Of a DNA stretch of 52,826 bases, positions 23,396 through 32,758 are shown in pieces. Origin of the DNA: Nocardia veterana NBRC 100344 (GTDB lineage Bacteria > Actinomycetota > Actinomycetes > Mycobacteriales > Mycobacteriaceae); the NCBI RefSeq assembly GCF_000308855.1, contig NZ_BAGM01000203.1, positions 1 to 52,826 of the forward strand. The letters are read 5' to 3'. Under the pieces are notes generated by a model. The model made no database searches. It was not told the DNA's origin and saw only the letters and a list, made by a program, of their open reading frames with translations. Position numbers and translations under genes: made by a program. The first letter of the stretch is position 1; every line of letters begins with the position of its first letter.

Positions 23396-26300
23396 CTACC
23401 AGGTGTAGATATGGCCGGGTGACCAGAGCCCGCCGTGGGTTTCCTGGCGGACCGCCGGTGTTGCCGGCACCGCCGAGGTGTCGATCGGGGAGAGGCGTTG
23501 CAGCTCACCCCAATCCTGATCCCAGTTGTATCGGAGGTAGGTGGCCAAGGTTTGCGAGCGCAACAACTGCTGGCTCCAGCCCAGCGGGCCGCCCCCGGAG
23601 TGGCTCTCCCACAGGGTCGTTTCCTGGGCGCCGACACGGTTGGGCATGATTCGCCACCGCGGAACCTGGGCGATGCCGTCCTTGTGATCGAACGGGCGCT
23701 GGCACGGGAATTGCAGGCCCACAGCCCAATCCAGCAAGACCGGCTGCTTCGAGCCGACGACGTCCGCCAAGGTCTGCGTCCGCGGGATGCGGGGCGGGGT
23801 CAGCGCCACCCAGCGCTGCGGATCGAGATTGTGATCCTTCGCCACGATCCGGACGACGTCGGCCCGCTCGGGGATTCGGTCCAGCGGGACGCGCAGATTC
23901 CGCCAGGACGGTGCCGGGCCGATATCGATCGGCGCAACCCGTCCCAGCGGGCGAGCGCTCGTCGCGGAGTCGGCGGTGCCGTATTCGATTTCCACCGGCT
24001 CTCCGCCGACGTAGCTGTTGTCCGGTCCCGATGCCTGGATCCGGCCCGCCGCCGTGATCGCGATGATGTCACTGCGCTCGTGCCGCGCGGGCAGCCGATA
24101 CCAGCCGGTGACGAGATCGGCCGGTTCCTGCTGTCCGTAGGTGCCGAGCTCCGGCGTGGTCGCCGCATCGAGACCGTAAGGCAAAGGGGCGCCGCCGGTT
24201 TGGGTGCCCGAGTCACCGTTTCGGTTGCCGACGCTGGACCCGTTGCCGAAGGATGCGGCGATGCTACTGGTCTCCTCCTTCTCGTCGGGGGAGCGCACGT
24301 CGCCGACACCGTCCGGCACGAAGCCGTGGGCGCCACCGGTGAAGGTGGAGAACTGGTCGCCGGTCAGTGGCGTCAACATCGAGGCATTGGGATCGGTCTC
24401 GACCACCACTTTGTCGGCGAGTCCGCACGGATCACCCATGGCCGCACGGATATTCGAGGAGGCGAGCGAGAAGCCCGGGTACTGCCGCACGGCCCCGGCG
24501 GCGAACGACACGACCTCGAAGACCACCAGAATCGCGGCGGCCGCGGTCAACGGCGGGAATTTCGCCAACCGCCAGGCCCGCGGTGAAATGCGATGCGGCG
24601 TGCCGGGTTTCGGTGCCCGCACGTGCCACCAGATCGCGAGCAGCAGACACAGTGCGGCGATGACCAGGAATATCGCGCTGAACCCGACACCCAGGACCGA
24701 GGGCGACTCGTGCCACCACGGGATCCCGAAACTCGACACCCACCACCACTCGTTCACACTGGTGAAGATCTGCGCCAGCGCCAGCGACACCACCGCGGCG
24801 AACAGCGCTCGGTTGCGCGGCGAGCGCATCACCCGCGGCCCCACCGCGACTGCCGTCAATACCGCCACCGATCCGGCCAGACCGGCGTAGACGCCGTTGT
24901 GGTGGGTGTACTTGGTCGGGCAGGTCGCCATCAGGACCATCGCCCCGAAGGTGATGCCGAGCAGCCGTCGCGCCGGGCCGGCCGCCGTGAACGGGATGCG
25001 ACCGCCCTTGCGCAGCAGGACGAAGATGCAGACCAACAAGCCAGTCCACATCGCGACCATGCCGAACCGGCGAGCGATCGAACCGTCGGCCGAGGGCATG
25101 AACAGCCACTGATAGTTCAGATAGTCGTTGTACCAGGGATCGGAGGGACCGACGATGTTGTGCACACGCTGCATTTCGAACATCGCCGAGAGTGGTTCGA
25201 CGGCGAAGGCGAACGCCAGCACCAGCATTCCCGCCGCGAGCAGCGGGGCCAGCAGCGCTCCGTAGGCCCGGATCCAGGTGCCGCGCGCCACCGCAACCCC
25301 GGGGTGTGCACCGGCCAGTTCCCGAGCGCGCGGGATTCCGAAACCCACCGCCGAACGCAGTCCGGCCAGCAGCGGCGCCACACAGATGATCCCGGACGGC
25401 GCCGCCGTGAAACTGAACGCGGCGACGAGAACGGCCAGCGCGTAGGGCAGCAGCCGGTGTGTGGCGATGGCGCGCTCCACCAGGCACCAGGTGAGCAGCA
25501 CACAGACCGCGACCACCGGCTCCGGTCGCAGCCCGTTGTTGTAGGGCAGCCACACCGCCAGGAAGATCAGCGCGCCGGTCCACACCGCCACCCGATCGTG
25601 ACGCACCGCGACCCCGAGCCGCGGAATCACCTCCCGGCTCAGTGCCAACCAGGTGAGCATCGCCGCCAGCAACGTCGGCAATCGCACCCACGGGCTGGCG
25701 ACGCTGATCTCCGACAGGTGCGCGATGATGTCGTAAGGCGGTGTGCCGACCGGGTTTTCGGGCACGCCGAAGAACCGGAAGTAGTTGGCCATATAGCCGG
25801 AGACCAGCGACGTGCGGGCCATGCCGAACTGGTAGCCGTCATCGGAGGTGGTGGCACCGATGAAATGCCATCCCACGAGGGTGGCGAGCACGACGAAGTC
25901 CACCCCGGTGAACCGCAACCACCGGTGCGCGAGCAGCCGCCGCAGCCGCCGCCCGTCGGCTCGATCCAGCCGGTGCAGCGCCACGAGTGCAACCAGAGTG
26001 AACACCACGGCCAGTACTTCCGCGGCCCGCTTGCCGAACGTCGGGACCACGGAGAACCGGCTGTCCACCTGCGCGACGACCTTGGGGCCGCCCGGGGACG
26101 GGAGGTCGCTGAAGATTCCGACCACCTGGGGCCGCCAGTCGCCGGGCGGCAGGTCGGCGGCGGTCACCTCGGTGCCCGGCACGTCGATCTCGGTCGAGGA
26201 CATATCCGCGTGCACGGTCACCGTGCCATCGGCGACCGCGTCGACGGGCACGCTGAGCAGCGCCTGATTGCGCAACACCACGTCGAATTGCGCGGGCCTG

Positions 26301-26680
26301 CCGTCCTGCGCCGGTCGCACCCGCGCGACGAACCCGTATTTCTCCAACTGTGGCGCACCGGCGGGCAGCGTCGACACCGCCACCCCACCGTGTGCGCTCA
26401 ACTGCGCGATCGACCGGCCGGGGATCGTCGCGTCGAACGTCAGCGGCGCGTAGGCGACCAGCGGTGCGGTGACGCTGCGCGGCGAATCCTGCTGCGGCCA
26501 CGACACGGTGGTGTGGTCCACCTGCACCGGCAACAGCGGCACCGCGACCGCGCACAACGCGCCCAGCAGCCCGGCGATGAGGGCGATCAGCGTGACCCGT
26601 CTGTCCCGCCGGCCACCCGAGGTTGTGGTTTGCGCACCTACCCCGAGCGGCCCGTCCGCCCTCACCATCGTGTCGACCAC
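23396..26680 (-). CDS. Emb-family arabinosyltransferase
   Basis: A 1094-residue integral membrane GT-C glycosyltransferase that extends arabinan of arabinogalactan or lipoarabinomannan using decaprenyl-phospho-arabinose. The N-terminus has a signal-anchor helix and an extracytoplasmic domain. The GT-C acidic motif lies in ATTSDDGYQFGMARTSLVSGYMANYF. About a dozen membrane segments follow, then a soluble C-terminal carbohydrate-binding domain that ends GLWSPGHIYTW, close to the usual Emb ending. EmbA, B and C cannot be told apart here; it is a single copy with no aft or ubiA genes around. ATG 26680 is the first start. Confidence 0.93.
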   Translation of the reverse strand: MVDTMVRADGPLGVGAQTTTSGGRRDRRVTLIALIAGLLGALCAVAVPLLPVQVDHTTVSWPQQDSPRSVTAPLVAYAPLTFDATIPGRSIAQLSAHGGVAVSTLPAGAPQLEKYGFVARVRPAQDGRPAQFDVVLRNQALLSVPVDAVADGTVTVHADMSSTEIDVPGTEVTAADLPPGDWRPQVVGIFSDLPSPGGPKVVAQVDSRFSVVPTFGKRAAEVLAVVFTLVALVALHRLDRADGRRLRRLLAHRWLRFTGVDFVVLATLVGWHFIGATTSDDGYQFGMARTSLVSGYMANYFRFFGVPENPVGTPPYDIIAHLSEISVASPWVRLPTLLAAMLTWLALSREVIPRLGVAVRHDRVAVWTGALIFLAVWLPYNNGLRPEPVVAVCVLLTWCLVERAIATHRLLPYALAVLVAAFSFTAAPSGIICVAPLLAGLRSAVGFGIPRARELAGAHPGVAVARGTWIRAYGALLAPLLAAGMLVLAFAFAVEPLSAMFEMQRVHNIVGPSDPWYNDYLNYQWLFMPSADGSIARRFGMVAMWTGLLVCIFVLLRKGGRIPFTAAGPARRLLGITFGAMVLMATCPTKYTHHNGVYAGLAGSVAVLTAVAVGPRVMRSPRNRALFAAVVSLALAQIFTSVNEWWWVSSFGIPWWHESPSVLGVGFSAIFLVIAALCLLLAIWWHVRAPKPGTPHRISPRAWRLAKFPPLTAAAAILVVFEVVSFAAGAVRQYPGFSLASSNIRAAMGDPCGLADKVVVETDPNASMLTPLTGDQFSTFTGGAHGFVPDGVGDVRSPDEKEETSSIAASFGNGSSVGNRNGDSGTQTGGAPLPYGLDAATTPELGTYGQQEPADLVTGWYRLPARHERSDIIAITAAGRIQASGPDNSYVGGEPVEIEYGTADSATSARPLGRVAPIDIGPAPSWRNLRVPLDRIPERADVVRIVAKDHNLDPQRWVALTPPRIPRTQTLADVVGSKQPVLLDWAVGLQFPCQRPFDHKDGIAQVPRWRIMPNRVGAQETTLWESHSGGGPLGWSQQLLRSQTLATYLRYNWDQDWGELQRLSPIDTSAVPATPAVRQETHGGLWSPGHIYTW

Positions 26681-26856
26681 GGTCGCCGATGCTAACGTGA
26701 CGATTCCGTTATCCGCGATTTCGTCCGATGATGCACAGGGTGCGCTCAGGAAACCCGGGTCCGGCCGACGCCGGGGTGGCGGGACCGAAATCGGGCGTGA
26801 CCTGCGTTGCCGGCGGCGGCTGCTGTCATCTCATCCGATTCGCACCGGTGGGACGA

Positions 26857-27669
26857 TCAGCGCAGGCCCGCGAAGAGATCGGTTTCCTGCGCCGGTGCCG
26901 AGTCGACCCGGTTGAGGTGACGGACGAAGGTCTCGGTTCCGAAGATCATCTGCTGGAACTCGGACGGCAGTCGCAGAAACGGCACGCTGTCGCTCTGGCT
27001 GCTGTGCGCCTCCAGCGCCTTCACCTTGCTCTGCACATACGGTGCCACCTCGAGCACCGCGGTGATCCGGTCCATCGGCGTGCCGAAATCCGCCGGCGGC
27101 TCGAAGTCGACCAACCCCTGCGCCTGCAGCGCCGTGAACACCTCGAGTGAACTCTCCCGAGGAATCGCCGTGTAGTAGAGCTTGGCCGGGATCCCGGTAT
27201 CGACCGCCGCCGCGACCGCGATTCGATTGGCCTGGATATGGTCGGGATGTCCGTAATTTCCGTTCTCGTCGTACGTCACCACCACCTGCGGCCGATACTG
27301 CCGCATCAGCTCGCCGAGCCGCGCCGCCGCCTGGTCGACGGGAGCGTTCCAGAACGCCTCCGGATCGCGGTTGGCGTCCCACCCGTCCATCCCGGAATCG
27401 CGATATCCGAGCAGCTCGACATGCTCGATACCCAGGATGCCCGCCGATTCCTGCAACTCCCGAAGCCGCAGTTCGCGCACCGCCGCCGGATCGTGCCCCG
27501 GCTCTCCGGGCTTGATCCCGCCCGGCGCATCACCCTGCTCCCCGTTGGTGCAGGTCACAAGAACCGTCCGGATTCCCTCGGCGGCATATTTCGCGAAAAC
27601 CCCACCCGTACTGATGACTTCATCGTCCGGATGAGCGTGTACGGCCATGATCGTCAGCTGCTCGGTCAT
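26857..27669 (-). CDS. PIG-L/LmbE deacetylase (MshB/Mca-type)
   Basis: A 270-residue zinc deacetylase. The metal motif HAHPDDEVISTGG near residue 10 provides two ligands and the general base, and GNYGHPDHIQANRIA gives the third His. Actinobacterial members are MshB (GlcNAc-inositol deacetylase of mycothiol synthesis) and Mca (mycothiol S-conjugate amidase). DAPGGIKPGEPGHD and YRDSGMDGW are like both, and the length (270, against about 290-300) does not decide. The reading frame is open far upstream, but homology begins at ATG 27669. Confidence 0.88.
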   Translation of the reverse strand: MTEQLTIMAVHAHPDDEVISTGGVFAKYAAEGIRTVLVTCTNGEQGDAPGGIKPGEPGHDPAAVRELRLRELQESAGILGIEHVELLGYRDSGMDGWDANRDPEAFWNAPVDQAAARLGELMRQYRPQVVVTYDENGNYGHPDHIQANRIAVAAAVDTGIPAKLYYTAIPRESSLEVFTALQAQGLVDFEPPADFGTPMDRITAVLEVAPYVQSKVKALEAHSSQSDSVPFLRLPSEFQQMIFGTETFVRHLNRVDSAPAQETDLFAGLR

Positions 27670-28058
27670 GAGGTCCCGTCTATGTCCTGGGTGGTTGGGT
27701 GTTCGTACTCTACGGAGCAACACCGACAAGGTTCGGGGGATTCCGCCGGGACGCGTCTCCCGGGCGTGCAGGGGGGAACCGCTGGTTCGGCGGTCGGACG
27801 GGCAGGGAAGCCCGCACAACCGGGGAGCTAGCTCGCGCAGATCGTCTGCGTTGTGGCCCGCTCGGCGGTCTTCGGGCCGCCGGTCCTGGAATGCGCCACG
27901 GCCGCAGGCGAATTGCGCGTTGCCACCGTGTCGGATGATGTCGGTTGCGGCTGCTGATTGGGAGTCGAAACAAAAGCCCCCAATCCACTGCGAACCACCG
28001 GATTCGACGATAACTTCCAAGTTGTAGTTTCAATTCCCCTGGCGGGCAGGAGTATTCG
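27670..28058. other. divergent intergenic region
   Basis: About 390 bp lie between the deacetylase and the divergent esterase. An inverted repeat GATTGGG (27956-27962) / CCCAATC (27979-27985) is present; its role is unclear. No coding region with homology is visible. The right end holds the AGGAG site for the esterase. Confidence 0.35.
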
Positions 28059-28949
28059 TTGCGCAGAATCCGCATGTCCAGGCCGATGGGCCGAGCCACG
28101 GCCGGTCTCATCACAATCGTGTCCGCCGTTGTCGCGCTCGCGCTGCCGGGCGCCGTCGCGGCCGCCGAGCCCACCCCGGAGGCCGCGCCCGCGGCCTGCT
28201 CGCTGGCGCCGGTCTCGAAGTCCGTCGACATCACCATGCCCGATGGTGTGCGGACCTACCTGCTTCGGGTCCCCAACGGGCTGACCGGTCCGGCGCCGCT
28301 GCTGATCGGACTGCACGGCGGCGGGAGCAACCCGAGCACCTATGAAACCCAATCCGGCTGGACACCGTTCGCCGCGCAGCAGAAATTCATCGTCGCCTAT
28401 CCCAAGGGCGGCAAGAAGGACGTCCCCGACCCCAACCGCAGCTGGTACTTCGAAAACGGCGACAGAACAGACGTCAACTTCATCCTGCAGGTCATCGCCG
28501 ACATCAAATCCGCCCACTGCGTCGATTCGAAGCGGGTATACATCGCCGGCCACTCCAACGGCGGCCAGATGACCTCACGAATGGCATGCGCCGCATCCGC
28601 CCAACTCGGCGCGGTGGCGATGTACGCCGGCGGTTCCCACGGCGGATGCGAAGACGGCGTCCCGATCCGCAAACTCTCCTTCGGCTTCTTCACCGCCGAC
28701 AACGACTTCACCCAGGCTCCCGTCTTCGCCGCCCACCTGCAATGGCGCGGCACCATCGGCTGCAGCAACGACGCCGCCACCGAAACCGGCCCCGAAATCG
28801 CCGAAGGCTACCGGTACTCCTGCGAACAGGGCGCAAATGTGGTGTGGCGCAAATACAAAGCGGGCGGACACGACCTACCGAGTGGTGATCGCGGCGCGGA
28901 CCTCCGCAACCGCATGTGGCAACTGTTCCAGAACCACCCACTACCGTGA
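28059..28949 (+). CDS. secreted polyhydroxybutyrate-depolymerase/feruloyl-esterase-like alpha/beta hydrolase
   Basis: A 296-residue exported esterase. It starts MRRIRMSRPMGRATAG, with a hydrophobic core LITIVSAVVALALPGAVAAA and cleavage after AAA. The oxyanion region is LLIGLHGGGSNPSTYE, and the nucleophile elbow is YIAGHSNGGQMTSRMACA. The C-terminal GGHDLPS supplies the His. Disulfide cysteines occur as in the LpqC/PHB-depolymerase family (COG3509). TTG at 28059 is supported by AGGAG 6 nt upstream; ATG 28074 is an alternative. The substrate may be a polyester or a carbohydrate ester. Confidence 0.88.
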   Translation: MRRIRMSRPMGRATAGLITIVSAVVALALPGAVAAAEPTPEAAPAACSLAPVSKSVDITMPDGVRTYLLRVPNGLTGPAPLLIGLHGGGSNPSTYETQSGWTPFAAQQKFIVAYPKGGKKDVPDPNRSWYFENGDRTDVNFILQVIADIKSAHCVDSKRVYIAGHSNGGQMTSRMACAASAQLGAVAMYAGGSHGGCEDGVPIRKLSFGFFTADNDFTQAPVFAAHLQWRGTIGCSNDAATETGPEIAEGYRYSCEQGANVVWRKYKAGGHDLPSGDRGADLRNRMWQLFQNHPLP

Positions 28950-29343
28950 GGTCAGCAGCCCCGTCCGAGTAGGCGCTGTACAGCCGCCAACCCGACAGTT
29001 GCGTTCTGCGTCATCGCAGCGGGATCGATCGTCGCCGCGACGTCGAGAACCGGATACTCATTCATCCCCTCCATGCCGTCAGTTGTCGAGCGACGGCGAA
29101 ATCCCCGCCGCCGACAATAATCGACCACTCCGTTTCGGGTGCCCTCCCTTCCCTTCTTCAGTGCCTCGAGGTGGTCTTGCAGGTAGTGGCTCAAATGCAA
29201 AGGGGGCCACGACCTGCCCGGCGATGATCACTGTCGTGAGGTGGGAATGCGGTACTCGGTCTACTCGCAGGGGTACTGCGGTCAGGAGAAGCTCCGGAGG
29301 TGAGCAAGCCGAGACGTGCCTTCCCGCGCCGCAGGGCACCGTC
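28950..29343. other. intergenic region, no convincing gene
   Basis: About 394 bp lie between the esterase and the immunity-like gene, which are convergent. A minus-strand open frame of 82 codons (28952-29200) has no homology or ribosome site I trust. Other frames across 29080-29450 are also open but featureless. This could be a degraded gene or simple spacer. Confidence 0.3.
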
Positions 29344-29877
29344 TCAATCGTTGATGTCATCCGAATCGGGGTCGTGTCGTAGGGAGCTCGGGCGGGATGG
29401 CCAATTCGGGGGAGTGACGCGTTGGCCGGTCCAAGGATCGATCGGAACAATTTCGAAGAGCGATCGGTTGGCGATCCCCGAAGTATTCCACAGGGTCAGG
29501 CCTCCGATCCGAACTTCTGGTGAATAATCTTGTCTGTCGGGTTCTGTGACGAGAATCCAGCCGTTCTTGAACCCCAGACGGAATGCCCCAGTCTTGAAGA
29601 ACACTGCAGAAACGATTCGAGAATCCAAGAACTCTTCGACCTGCGGTCGATTCCAGTAGTCGATGCGATGTCTGGTAGGGGATTCCTTTGCGAGCGATTT
29701 AACCGACAGCTCGGCCTCGTACCCGACAAGGATTCGGAAATCTTCACCATCTAGAATGAGTTCCAAGTGGTCGGGCGTCCAGTCTATTCGCGACACAGAC
29801 CTTCCGCGCAACGGTTTGAGCAGCCAACGGTCGTCGTGCTCGACGATGGCCGGAGGCCTCCGATCAGCTTCCATCAC
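29344..29877 (-). CDS. putative immunity protein (DUF6188-like)
   Basis: A 177-residue soluble acidic protein. It shows WLLKPLRGRSVSRIDWTPDHLELIL and FRLGFKNGWILVTEP, a beta-rich arrangement like the small DUF6188-type proteins found downstream of polymorphic toxins. Its GTG (29877) or ATG (29874) overlaps the TGA of the toxin gene, so production is coupled to that of the toxin. It lies at the 3' end of the cassette, the usual immunity position. It is expected to bind and neutralise the toxin C-terminal domain; this is inferred from position, not proven by sequence. Confidence 0.65.
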   Translation of the reverse strand: MMEADRRPPAIVEHDDRWLLKPLRGRSVSRIDWTPDHLELILDGEDFRILVGYEAELSVKSLAKESPTRHRIDYWNRPQVEEFLDSRIVSAVFFKTGAFRLGFKNGWILVTEPDRQDYSPEVRIGGLTLWNTSGIANRSLFEIVPIDPWTGQRVTPPNWPSRPSSLRHDPDSDDIND

Positions 29878-31166
29878 TCCTCCAGCTCGTCCAAGATATT
29901 GCCGATACTATCCTCGGATGGAGATCCGTCCGGCATCTTTACGTAGACTTCACCATCGTCCAAATCGACGACAACATCCGGATTTCTGGAAGCGCCGTTC
30001 CCGCGCCACGCGCCCTGGGCTTTGATCTTGTGAATTGCGTCTTTCACGGCTTGCGGAGGGACACCGTAGTGCTGTGCAATTTTGTTGACCTTGGTGGTCA
30101 TCGACGCTGTGGTGAACGCACCCGTCGGGCTGTCGGGGTTGATGTCCTCCGAGTCGTCGATCAGGATCTTCATCGCGATGATGGCGGCGAGGTTTGCGGC
30201 GACCTTTTCGAGGTCGCTGGGCACCGCGTCGAACGCTTTGATGGTGACCGCGGCCGCCGCAACCAGTGCTGTATAGCCGAAGATTTCGGCGAGGGCACTG
30301 GCCGAGAAGGCTTCCTCGATCGCGCCGATGGTGGCGGTGACCGCGCCTGCGATTGCCTCACCGGAAACCTCGACGGACATGCCGACAGTGAAGACGGCGA
30401 GTGCGACTCCCGCGACAGCCGCGGCGGCGACGCCGGCTTCCAGCCAGTTGATCTTGTGTGCGGTGTCCTGGCCGAACGAGAGGGTGGCGTCGTGGTACTT
30501 GCCGACCGGTGCCGCCACATTCTGTGCAGCGGTTGCTACGGAGTCGGCGCCGCTTTTGAGAGTATTGAAATGGTCTTGGATGTGTTGACGGTTGGTCGCG
30601 TCATCCATCCCGTCGAACAGCGCGGAGATGGTTGAGATCTGGGCGGCAGCGCCGGTGACGGTTTCGTGAGAGGCGAAGGTACTCCACGTCGCGTGCGCGG
30701 TCTTCAACTTCGCCGCGTCGCCATTCGGGAGTTTGTGGAACTTGTCGATTACCTGTGCGACGAGTTTGTCAAAAAAGGCTTTTACGCCGCCACTGTGCTC
30801 GAATCCGAGGCCGTTGTCGTGAACCGAGGTGGGGATGTCGACTTTGTACTCACCGACCTGGCTGATGTTCGGTTTCGGCGGTGGTGGATCGGATTTGTTG
30901 GCGACGCCCCAGTTGTAACCTTGTGCGTACAGAACAGCGCCGTAATTGGTGAGTGCATTGGCGAGGCTGGCCGACGTCTGTAGTGTTTTGCGAGCGGCGT
31001 CGTCGTAGATCCGGCCCCATTCTGCGCATCCGGTGGCGTCACCCGCCATCCCGACGCAAGACCCCTTGACGGCGTCGTGGACCGGCTTGTCGGCTTTGCG
31101 CAAATCCTCTGCGAGTTGCTGACATTTCTTGGCGGCGTCGTAGTAGGTCTGCCAATCGACATTCAT
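29874..31166 (-). CDS. WXG-like polymorphic toxin (probable type VII-exported)
   Basis: A 430-residue protein. The N-terminal ~100 residues form a helical WXG100-like hairpin (VDWQTYYDAAKKCQQLAEDL, MAGDATGCAEWGRIYDDAAR). The middle has two hydrophobic stretches (LEAGVAAAAVAGVALAVF and ALAEIFGYTALVAAAAVTI) suited to membrane insertion or translocation. The last ~75 residues (KVNKIAQHYGVPPQAVKDAI, NPDVVVDLDDGEVYVKM, DSIGNILDELEE) form a separate small domain of the type found at C-termini of contact-dependent or polymorphic toxins. Catalytic chemistry is unknown. The ATG abuts the TAG of the WXG100 gene, and the stop overlaps the immunity start. Confidence 0.72.
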   Translation of the reverse strand: MNVDWQTYYDAAKKCQQLAEDLRKADKPVHDAVKGSCVGMAGDATGCAEWGRIYDDAARKTLQTSASLANALTNYGAVLYAQGYNWGVANKSDPPPPKPNISQVGEYKVDIPTSVHDNGLGFEHSGGVKAFFDKLVAQVIDKFHKLPNGDAAKLKTAHATWSTFASHETVTGAAAQISTISALFDGMDDATNRQHIQDHFNTLKSGADSVATAAQNVAAPVGKYHDATLSFGQDTAHKINWLEAGVAAAAVAGVALAVFTVGMSVEVSGEAIAGAVTATIGAIEEAFSASALAEIFGYTALVAAAAVTIKAFDAVPSDLEKVAANLAAIIAMKILIDDSEDINPDSPTGAFTTASMTTKVNKIAQHYGVPPQAVKDAIHKIKAQGAWRGNGASRNPDVVVDLDDGEVYVKMPDGSPSEDSIGNILDELEE

Positions 31167-31469
31167 CTATTGCCCGCTTTGCAGCATCCGGCGATTGAGC
31201 TCCAGGGCACGGGTGTATGCTGCGTGCGCCTGCTTGGCGGCGTCGCTCATCTCGCGGACGCCGTCGACGAGTTCCTTTGCCCCGCTCATCCATTCGCGGT
31301 GCGCGTCATCGTAGGCGCGCGCGGCAAGCCCCTCCCAGCCGGAGCCCTGCAATGAGGCAGCGCGCTGTTCGATGTCGGCGAGGTGATCGCCGAGGAAGCC
31401 GGCCAGCCCGGATAGTCGGGCGATGATCTGATCGAGATGGTCGAGGTCGACCGAGAACTGTGAAGCCAT
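31167..31469 (-). CDS. WXG100-family protein (ESX/type VII substrate or chaperone)
   Basis: A 100-residue helical hairpin protein with the turn motif GSGWEGLAARAYDDAH at about residues 42-57 (W-E-G). Flanking helices carry heptad-like hydrophobics (DHLDQIIARLSGLAGFLGDHL; AKELVDGVREMSDAAKQAHAA). It is the exact size class of EsxA/EsxB. It lies between another WXG100-type gene and the large toxin with no spacing, so it probably pairs with one of them for export. No ESX secretion machinery is encoded in the window. Confidence 0.82.
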   Translation of the reverse strand: MASQFSVDLDHLDQIIARLSGLAGFLGDHLADIEQRAASLQGSGWEGLAARAYDDAHREWMSGAKELVDGVREMSDAAKQAHAAYTRALELNRRMLQSGQ

Positions 31470-31473
31470 GAGG

Positions 31474-31818
31474 CTACGTCCAGTTCAATTTCGGGATGTT
31501 CAGCGCCGCAGCAGTGTTCGCATCCACAGACCGGAACGTGTCGGCGGTGACGCCCAACTTCTCAGCCATCGTGGCCAATGCCTGGAAGATCCGTCGGCCG
31601 CCGTCATGAACCTCGGACCAGCCCTCGGAGAATTCATCGGCGTAGTCGCCGGTCCAGCTGCCGTTCAATAGTTCGGCGACGTCCGTGGCTGCGGAATCCA
31701 AGGCGCTGGACAAGGTGTCGGCCAAGCCGTAGATGTAGATTCCGACATCGCGAACCTGCTCTGGAACAACCGAAAAGCCCTGGCCGGGCACCGGAACATT
31801 TCCCCCACTGTCACTCAC
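31474..31818 (-). CDS. WXG100-like protein, first gene of the toxin cassette
   Basis: A 114-residue protein with the hairpin motif LLNGSWTGDYADEFSEGW (W-T-G) preceded by an amphipathic helix (VRDVGIYIYGLADTLSSAL) and followed by another (GRRIFQALATMAEKLG). The N-terminus is an extended Gly/Pro-rich tail. It ends 4 nt before the start of the next WXG100 gene, making a two-Esx pair. It probably acts as heterodimer partner or adaptor for export of the downstream toxin. A promoter should lie in 31819-31870. Confidence 0.8.
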   Translation of the reverse strand: MSDSGGNVPVPGQGFSVVPEQVRDVGIYIYGLADTLSSALDSAATDVAELLNGSWTGDYADEFSEGWSEVHDGGRRIFQALATMAEKLGVTADTFRSVDANTAAALNIPKLNWT

Positions 31819-32104
31819 GAGGCGATGCTAAACGACGGGCCACCGCCCGTCTACCGTGACTGAGTCACCTTGGGTCGGCGAAACGGCGGATTACGACGAA
31901 CGAACCTCCCGGCATCAGCCTTGCCCTGGACCACGACCACCTGGGTTTGCAACTCGATACACCAACAGCGGTTTCACGGCGGACGATGGCTCCGAGACGG
32001 ATGGTCGGGCCACGCCGGCCTTCGGAAACACCTTGACCGGATTGCCTAGATCGGACGACCTGTGGCACGCTCTTCCCGCTCATTTCTACGAGGGGGAGAC
32101 TTCG

Positions 32105-32683
32105 ATGCGTTTGCGTGTGCTCATTTTCTTGTTCGCGCTCATCGGGATCGGTATCGGCGGCGTGTTCGCGTGGAAGAAGGTCTTCGGTACCACCGTCGAC
32201 CGGCAGACCGAGCTGGCCAATGTCGTCTGCGGCACGATGGGCGCGAAGGTGAAGAACACCGCCGACTACCGCGGCGGCTCGACACCGCACACACTGGCGG
32301 TCTTCGTGCAGAGCAACGAGGGTTATTCGAGCGAGCGGATCGTCGACACCACCACCCACGACACGACGCTCTCCGATGCGCAACGCAGCAAGGCGATTTC
32401 GGAGATCCAGCTCGTGGCGTGTGTGGATCGCGACGGCGAACAGGCGTTGGGCCGAGACTGCGATTTCGACGGCGGCAAGAGCCTGGCGGTGTATCGCCCC
32501 GGCTATCACGTCCGCGTCTACGAACCCAAGACCCATCACCTGGTCGCCGACAAGCGTGTCGAGGCCGAGTCGGCGGACAAATTCCGTTGCCCGACTATGC
32601 ATTTCGATCCGGGCGACCACAAGATCTACCTCGATCCGGATGACGCCGCGTTGGCGGCGGTGCTGACACCGCTGGTGCGCTGA
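32105..32683 (+). CDS. membrane-anchored protein of unknown function
   Basis: A 192-residue protein with one N-terminal hydrophobic segment (MRLRVLIFLFALIGIGIGGVFAW) that could be a signal anchor, followed by an extracytoplasmic domain with four Cys (NVVCGTMG, VACVDRD, GRDCDFDGG, KFRCPTMH), likely disulfides. Asp-rich stretches (DFDGGKSLAVY, HFDPGDHKIYLDPDD) suggest calcium or other metal binding. I do not recognise the family. ATG at 32105 is chosen because GAGGGGGAG lies just upstream; the frame extends further 5' without homology. Confidence 0.7.
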   Translation: MRLRVLIFLFALIGIGIGGVFAWKKVFGTTVDRQTELANVVCGTMGAKVKNTADYRGGSTPHTLAVFVQSNEGYSSERIVDTTTHDTTLSDAQRSKAISEIQLVACVDRDGEQALGRDCDFDGGKSLAVYRPGYHVRVYEPKTHHLVADKRVEAESADKFRCPTMHFDPGDHKIYLDPDDAALAAVLTPLVR

Positions 32684-32758
32684 TCCCTAGCGGCGGTGCC
32701 AGGGCCTGCTCTCCGTGAGCAGGCCCTATCGGCACGGAAGTGCCCCCGCGGCAATCGA

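Noticed and set aside
22423..23637. 404-codon minus-strand frame covering the P450/emb boundary
   Set aside because: It mixes fragments of the amidase and EspC-like remnants with antisense sequence; its internal pieces are better explained as frameshifted pseudogenes.
24593..26695. 700-codon open frame antisense to the arabinosyltransferase
   Set aside because: Composition (Arg, Gln, His, Gly) and lack of any motif mark it as a mirror of the Emb gene.
28952..29200. Minus-strand 82-codon frame MHLSHYLQDHLEALKKG
   Set aside because: No ribosome site, no recognised domain and no coupling to neighbours; too weak to call a gene.
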